Below, piece after piece: positions 50,401-59,400 of a DNA stretch of 64,000 bases. The notes beneath the pieces were generated by a model that ran no database searches, was not told the DNA's origin, and saw only the letters and a program-made list of their open reading frames with translations. Position 1 is the first letter of the stretch. Each line of letters opens with the position of its first letter. The DNA comes from Hybos culiciformis (Eukaryota > Arthropoda > Insecta > Diptera > Hybotidae), in assembly GCA_964007475.1 (NCBI GenBank), contig OZ023273.1, forward strand, positions 7,955,234-8,019,233, in the 5' to 3' direction. The position numbers and the translations under genes are program-made.

Positions 50401-53400
50401 AAAAATGTTTGATGTGGTTAGTATTTAAATAGAAGATATGTTTTTATAATTTATTTTCACATTTTTAAATAAACAAGTCAACATTCTTATTCTTACTATT
50501 CGTTTAATCATAGTTCATTCTTCATATTTTTAATTCACTAAGATTGATTTTTGAGAAATGCAAACGCTCATAAAAATTATTTTTTGGTTTGTAATATGAT
50601 TTTAAAATTTAAAAACGTTAATGATTTATGTTAAAAAGAATTCGAATATTTTAGAACTGACTAAGTTGTCAATTTTCGCTAGGAACGACCAAAATTTTTA
50701 GATTTTAGGAGGCCACCAACCTGATATTTACCACATTTAGACTTCGGAAGAAAATGAAAAAAAAAAAAATAAAAGTTATTTACAATAAAAAAATAAAAAA
50801 TTTATATTTCATGACCTGTAACCATAAAGGCGAAAATAAAAATTTCCACATTCATCTCATTTTTCGTAATTCGTGGCTAAAAATTAAATTTCATTTAACA
50901 TAATTCGAACATACGAACAGTCTAATTCAGGTTGGTTGAAAATAAATCAAATAATAAGAAAATGAAAAGTATGTACATAATACTTATCTATATATGAACA
51001 TTAGGAAAAAATTTTAATTGAAAAAATTACTCTTAATTTGCTCTTAGCATTTCATTATTGTACAAAAAAAAACTGAGCTACGACATTATGATATTCTAAC
51101 GAAAATCTATTTTAAACAATGAGTCCAGAGTTTCAGTAAAAGCTCCAATAATTTTAAACAATAATTTTTGAACAAAAATAATAAATCAGTCAGTCCCAAA
51201 AAATTCAATTCAAAAGTAGATATCAGTAATATTAGCCCGAAGATGATGTACAAGTTTTTTTTTTTTTTTTTGAATGAAATATGCAAAAAAAAAATAATTA
51301 ATATTTTGAAAATATTAATTTGTTATTTATCTTACCGTGTGATCCTAACAATTTATAAAATCTATATTCTAAATGTAGTTGTGGAGCTTTGGATTTCATT
51401 GGTTCCATTTTTATTGCTACATGTTCATTGTTATAAAGATTTTTACCTAAAATTTAAATAAAAAAAAAAAGAAAGAATATTTTAAAAAACACAGAAATTA
51501 AAAAATAAATGATTTTGTTATTCATAAAAAAAAAGCCAAGCAAATCATTTTCTTTAACGGTGAAATTATTTTAAACTTTCATGCGCTTTTCATGTTAACT
51601 TATGTTTCAAATTTTCATGAAGAGGATAGAATTTTAAATATGATCACACTATATTTTACGCACCTCCAGAGTTATTAAAATAGCACAGTCGTCGACCTGT
51701 TAAAATAAAAATTAAGATTTTTGTGATTTCACTTTCTTTGGTTTTTTTAAAAACACTTAGCCATTTAAGATACACAAAATTCTTTTACTTTTTCTTTATT
51801 TTAAATTAATTTTAATGCGTTTCGAAATAACTGTACTTAATATTAATCACATTATAAATTCGAAATTGAAAATATATCTATGAGTTACAATGAAATTAAC
51901 GAAAGTTAACACAAAAATCTCTACGAATAAAATTTTAAAAACTGTTGTATTTTGGTGGTCAATTGTGACATTTCGATTTTGTAATGTGATTGCTAAATAT
52001 GGAAAATATTTTTTACACATAATGATGGGATTTACATTAGTTAGGAATGCATACTGATTCTCTATATCTTTTTCGATCTTTCACACCCTCTTGACCACGA
52101 AAAAGATCACATGAGGGAATTGTCTTGTGAACAAGCGGGTGTGAAAAAACTGAGGTAAAGAATCAGTATGCATGCATCACTAATGCAAATCACACCAATA
52201 AGTAGCTATTATGATGTTCAAGATTTTATTTAAAATCATAAACAAAAATTTCCACTTTCTTTTCGAAAAGTTGATTTTCTAAGAACATTTGCTAATAAAA
52301 AATCTCGACAATGAAAAAAGCTTCTTATTATAAAAAAAAAATAAATAATATTTCGAAAAATTAATTTCTTTTTATATAATTACATTTTTCTGAAAAATAT
52401 ATAAAGGCCATATTGAACTTAAATCTATGTGCTGTGAAAATTAAGATTCTTTTAAAGAAAATTCGATTTTCTCATGTGCGCAGCTAAAAATAAATTAACG
52501 AAAATACTTATATACATGTGCTGTATATGTTTGGGTTATTCCAAAATAATTCAATTCAGTGAGATCTAGTATTGGAAATATTTTTTTTTTTTTTACAATT
52601 CGTATAAATCAAATGCACATACACGTCTAAACCTTCTCCTTTTTTTTTTACTTTTTTTATGGCTACTATTTTATGTGTTATGTACGTTAATGTAGTTTTT
52701 GTATTTTACATTATTATAAATAAGTTATATCACTTAAAAATTTAAATGGTTTTCTTTGATAGCTTAATATACTTAGAAATTAAATTGGCATTTATGATTT
52801 TCAAAATGGGCGTTTGTTATCAATAATTTTTACATAAAAAAAATATAAAATCTTGATCATTATGTAGGTATATATTTTTATTATAACCTTTATATATAAA
52901 TATATTTAAAAATCACAATCAATCTATCGATCTATTGAAGTAGTTTTCGTGATACAGAAAATATAAAAACCCAATTATTGTTTCTTTAAAAAGAAACTTT
53001 CATGACCGATATTTTATTATCTTTTAATCATATCAAAATTGATTATTATTTTTTTTTTTTTGAAATTACATAAGTACATCGATAATATATTCACCGTAAC
53101 TTACAATCTCAATCGTAAGCCCAACGAAATTTCAAAATGATAAAAAGATTTTGTATGAAATAAATATACTCGTATAACATATTAACATATGTAAGTTATA
53201 TATTTTTTACTTCGCTCACCACACACATAAGTTACTTTCAATTTATTTCAGTAATAAGGTTTTAGAGAACTTCAAAATCTAATCAGGATGTCATTTATTT
53301 TTGTTTATCTTGATAAAAAAATGCATTTTAATATTTATTATTGGTTCTATTGAAATTGAACATCTTTAAAATTATATTAATTTAATTTCTTCTATAAGAT

Positions 53401-56400
53401 TATCTAATTTTTGAAGAGATTAATGAAAAAATAAAAAAAGTAAAATATTTATATTAAAATTTTTAATATAAATTTTCGCTTGGAACTACCCTTTAATTTG
53501 AAAAAAAGCTTAAATTATCGAAAATTAAAAAATTTTAGCTTTAAGTTTAAAAAAAAAATTTTTTTAGAATTTAGTTTGCAGCTATCCATTTAAGAAAATA
53601 CATTGAAATTTTACTACAGGTATAAATTTAATGTATAAAGAAATAAATATAAAAAAAAAAAAAAATAAAAAATTAAAAAAAGTTAGAAATAAAATTTTGT
53701 ATAATATTTTATATCAACATTTAATTCTTATTTTAAAAAATTGTATTAAATAGAAATAAATTTATATTAAATTTTAATTTATTTAATATTTAAACAAAAA
53801 ATTAAACGTAACAAGTTACGCAACTTTATGAAAGAAAATTCAAATCAAGAGAAATAAAATGAGCCAAGGTCTTCAAAAAAAGATCCCTCTGATACAGTGA
53901 ATTGAATATTTTGCTCATGGCAAAATTTCATAAGAGAAAAATTATCCAGGAAATAAAATTAATGCGTAACGCCAATAATGTCTACCATTAAAAGTAAAAA
54001 AAATTTGATTAAATTTTGTTTTTGTAGAATCAAGGTTAAGTAGCAAGTTTAAGTGAATATGTAACATAATGAAGTCCTACAAAACAAAAAAAAAATATTT
54101 TTTGTTTTCACTAATTTTTAGATACGACGAAAAACACTTCTTTTTATGAATTTCAAAATTAAAATTTTCATCTTTTTTAGGATCACAAACAATTAAATAT
54201 GTTGTTCAGTTCATTGCTAGAAGCAGCCCAAAACTCTCCATTTAAAAGTCCAATTGGAACAGTAAAATGTGATTCATTGAATAAACCTTTAGATGGTCAA
54301 ACTAAATGTATAGTTCCTGGCAGACCCACAGTATTAGCTGCTGCAGCTGTCACTGAAGGCGGTACGATATAATTTTTTTTCATCGCTTACAGTGTATTAT
54401 ATAACTTATTTTTTTTTTTTTGGAAAATATGAAAATGAAAGAGTTCTAAAATAGATAAAAAAGAATTTAATATTTTAAATTTCTATTTTTAGATTCTTGT
54501 GAATTCGCCTCAGGTCATTATTTCGCTCTTTGTGGTCTTGGCGGTATTATTTCATGTGGTACAACACATACAATGGTAGTACCATTGGATTTAGTTAAAT
54601 GTCGTTTACAAGTAGATCCAGGAAAATATAAGAATGTTGTTACTGGTTTTAAAGTTACACTGAAAGAAGATGGTGTCACTGGATTGTCAAAAGGATGGGC
54701 TCCAACTTTTATTGGTTATTCAATGCAAGGCCTTTGCAAATTTGGTTTATATGAAGTTTTTAAAGTTATCTACGGCGATATGATTGGCGAAGAAAATGCT
54801 TATTTGTACAGAACAGGCTTGTATTTGGCGGCATCAGCATCAGCTGAATTCTTTGCTGACATAGCTTTGTCACCAATGGAAGCAGCTAAAGTTAAAATTC
54901 AAACTTCACCAGGTTTTGCAAATACATTACGTGAAGCGCTTCCAAAAATGAGTCAACAAGAAGGTATGAATGCTTTCTATAAAGGTTTAGTACCATTATG
55001 GATGAGACAAATTCCGTATACAATGATGAAATTTGCCTGTTTCGAAAGAACTTTGGAATTGTTGTACATGTAAGTAATGTGGTGCAAAATTTTGATTCAT
55101 TAATGAACTTTCGTTTTCTTTCATTTCACAGTTATGTAGTGCCTAAGCCTAGAGCAGATTGTACAAAAGGAGAACAATTGGTTGTCACATTTGCTGCGGG
55201 TTACATCGCTGGTGTATTTTGTGCAATTGTTTCACATCCAGCAGACACAGTTGTGTCTAAATTAAATCAAGCACCCAAAGGATCAACAGCTTTAGATGTT
55301 GCCAAAGCTTTAGGATGGGCAGGTAAATAATATTGACGAAAAAATTTTAAATTTAGTTGAGAAATTAATGATTATCAACAAAAATATTTAATTTTTTAGG
55401 ATTATGGGGTGGTTTAGGGCCTAGAATTGTAATGATTGGTACTTTGACGGCAGCACAATGGTTCATTTACGACGCTGTTAAAGTATTTTTGAGAATGCCA
55501 AGACCACCACCACCAGAAATGCCAGAATCTTTGAAGAAGAAAATGGGACTTGCTTAATACAAATAATTAAAAATGTTAAAACTTAAATAAAAATTATTTA
55601 AAATAAAATTCTAAAAGTAAATAATGGATATTATTCGTAGTTTTAAATAAAAGAATTTCTGTAATTAACAAAAATAAAATTGGTGAAATAAACTGAATGA
55701 AAAGTATCGGGGATCGAGTCAATATGATTTTATAAAAAATCTTTAATTGTCCAACCGAAACATCAAGAAATTAGATTCTAGGGCATGTTTTCTGATTTTC
55801 AAAATTAATATTATGCACCAAAATTTTACTGTAAAACCAATATTTATCTGATTTTATTGTGTAAAAAATTTGTCAAAAATACTAAAATTTCGAATTTCGC
55901 ATTTAAATAAATCAATCATTTTGGAAATTTTAACATAATTATGATTCACATGAAATGAGCTTAAAATGCTGTAATTAATCATTAAAATCAACTTACCTAA
56001 TCTTAGTTCTCCAAAATTTCCACATCCTATTTTTTTTCCAACTCGAAAATTTGGTCCCACCATTAGGACTCCTGAAGAGGAACTAACCGAATGCCTCCCC
56101 GAATACATGCCGCTAGTACCACCACCTGGTGGTCTTGTTCCGGCTGTTGTTCCTTGTCCAACAGCTGTAGATCCACTTACTTGCACTCCACTAAAAATAA
56201 AAGCAAAAATATAACTAATTTCGAAATATGTTTAGCTTACAAAAAGTTTTTATATTTAATATTTTCATCTTGGATTAAAAATTTAAAAAAATAATTAAAG
56301 TTAGGTAGGAGTACTTTTATTGTGCCTAAAAACAGCGCATTAAAAAGTAGAAAATAAATTTAAATTCACTAGTTTCGAATACAAATTTAGAAAATTCTTT

Positions 56401-59400
56401 AAAATAATGTTTTTGGTTCGAAAGTGCTTTAAGTAAGTAACTTAATAATATATGCATATATAAAAAAATAAATAAAAAAACGAAAAAAACCTTTTAAGAA
56501 AAATTAAATAAATTGAACTAAAAAGTAAGAAATAGTTAATATTTAATGAATAGATATTTTTCTTAATAGGTAATAATATTATTATGTATTTAGTTCCTTA
56601 TATTCTTTCAGCCCTTTTAGTCATTACAAAAAAAAAGTATATGTGGGTGATTTGTCCCATTTCGAGCTCAATTAGGGAAGGATATACGTCATAATGTTTC
56701 ATGAATGTTTTTTTTTTTGAAAATCGCGCATAAGTATAATAATATAAGGACGAATTTTGAAATTAAATTGCAATTATTCTAACCCGATTATAAAAGTACT
56801 CGTAGACAAGTTGAATGTTCGCTTCAGAAGTATAACACAAGTTGAAAAACTTTCAATATTATTACACCCTAGTCAACTTGTCTTTCAACTTGTATGCACT
56901 CATACAAAATTTTGTTCATCATACGTATATTCAAGTAGAACCATCGCATTCTAACAAAATTATTATTGATTTGTGGTAACTGAAAAATCAAAAAAAAATT
57001 AAAATTTTGATGTTTTGTGGTAATTGTTCTCAAACTTTTGAAAAATTTCTTCTCTATACTCTGCACTTGTAAGATATTTTTACAACGTTATTCTTATTTC
57101 TTATATCTACTATTGAAACAAACCATTTATATAACCACTTATAATTCTTAAAAAAGTTTTGCAATCTGAAGTTATAAGAAAAAAATACTGGTATACTGCA
57201 GAAAATAAATATCGGAACATCATATGCGGAATAAGCATAAATGTTAATGTTTTCATTCAATTTACGTTAGAATTGTGTATCCTAGAAACTATTTTTACAA
57301 AAATAACACAAAATGTTTTTGTACAAAAATCTTTGAACTGAAATTATTCCACGAATTTTCTAAACAAAGTTAAGTACTTAAATAAAATTTGGCGCTTAAA
57401 ATAAACGAGCGATTAGAAAATTGAAGCATTACCTTATCTATACCAATTTTTAGTTATAAATAAAAAGCTGTGTAGTATTGTCAATATATATATAAAAAGT
57501 CTTATTTCTAAAAAAAAAAGATATTTATTGAAATAAAATAGATATGCTTAACTATTTATATGAATATTATTTATATTTTATATTATATTAAGAGCAAGAT
57601 TCTGAGAGATTGAACCACTTAACATTAGGAGGTGATTCACACCATCTCCGATTTGTCCCAAAAAATTACCAGTTGTTAGTAACCTTACTAAATGGTTAAA
57701 TCCAAATTTTTTTGCTTCTATGTTAAACCGTTCCTCTTTTATGACCTTGTGAAGGTTGCCTTTTAAATGACGAAAAGACCCGTTTTTGTAAAACATGAAA
57801 AATGTTTTTGTCTGTACATTATTGCGCGAACAACTTGCCATCAGTATTTCTTCTGTTATGGACTGTACCAGCATAGACCTTTATGAAACATACCACAAGA
57901 TCATGGCAAGTCGGTTGCGCAAGGTCATTGGAGGTCGAGAAAAGTCAAGTTTTTTATGCTTTTCTCCATTTTCAAATCCGAACTACACCTTGCGCAAATG
58001 ACTTGCCACTGCAAACAAGGTGTCACTAGATAGAGCTATATTAGTACTATTAATAATTGTATAAAACATTGAGGCAAGTTGAATGCGCTGGCAGTTATGT
58101 TGTGCCATAACATTCGGCCTCCTGTATCTCGCTGCGCGAACAATAGTTTCAAACCCCACTGCCACTATTTAAACACTACTTTACTGTACTTCACAGAAAA
58201 ATAAAGTTTGCTGAGGCAAGTTGAGCAGAAAAATTAAAAAAAAAATATTTGTTTTGGGAAAATTCCTTTGCTGGGTGTAATAGCTTTTGTATCTGGCAAC
58301 ACCATTTTCAACAACTTTAACTACTTTTTTGTGTGGCAACAGCTATTTCTAATAAATATAACGACTTTTTGAGTGCCAACACTCCTTGAAAACAAAGACG
58401 GCTGCTATAGATGAAATTTCAAACACAATCATAAATCTTGATGATTGTGTTGAAAAAAAAAAATAGTGTACGATTTTAACATCGAAAGTAAGGATTTGAA
58501 AATGGAGAAAAGCATAAAAAACTTGACTTTTCTCGATCTCCAATGACCTTGCGCAACCGACTTACCATGATCTTGTGGTATGTTTCATAAAGGTCTATGC
58601 TGGTACAGTCCATAACAGAAGAAATACTGATGGCAAGTTGTTCGCGCAATAATGTACAGACAAAAACATTTTTCATGTTTTACAAAAACGGGTCTTTTCG
58701 TCATTTAAAAGGCAACCTTCAGAAGGTCATAAAAAATGAACGGTTTAACATAGAAGCAAAAAAATTTGGATTTAACCATTTAGTAAGGTTACTAACAACT
58801 GGTAATTTTTTGAGACAAATCGGAGATGGTGTGAATCACAGGTGGTTCAACCTCTCAGAATCTTGCTCTTAATATATTAACAAAAATTTAAATCTCGTTG
58901 AAAACTGCAGAATTATTTTTAATTTTTTTTTACGTTTTTTATTTTTGTTTTTCAAATTATTTTCTGAATTCCATAAATACCGGTGCTCATAACCCATTTT
59001 AAAAAAAATTATAAAATCCATATGCTGGCAACATGTCGTTGTAACAGGTTGGCAAAATGACGGGTTTTTAATTTTTTATCAATCCACCGCCTTAAAATGG
59101 ATGGCGCTAAAGTTATATATACCTATACATTGCTGTTAATATAAATGATTTATTAAAATTCTGTTTTATTATTTTGATATACCTATTAACAAGTAGGAAG
59201 GTACAATGATGTACATAGAAGTGTTTATGGTAAGATTGCATGGAGCCGTCATTGGTACAGATCTTGGTGGTAGTAGCAAATAATCGAATGAGGAGGACTG
59301 AAGTGGAGAAGGGTTTCGTGTGAACAGTGGTTGATCACGAGTTAGTCGGTCCTAAGTTCAAGGCGAAAGCCAATAAATTTCAAGTTTTTTTTTATTTATT

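Noticed and set aside
57578..58001. 98-codon and 68-codon frames in the foldback arm taken as host genes
   Set aside because: They exist twice as mirror copies within an inverted-repeat element and match nothing I know. They are kept only as part of the element.
59190..59384. Functional rRNA gene
   Set aside because: Only about 195 bp of the 28S sequence is present, with an internal deletion.
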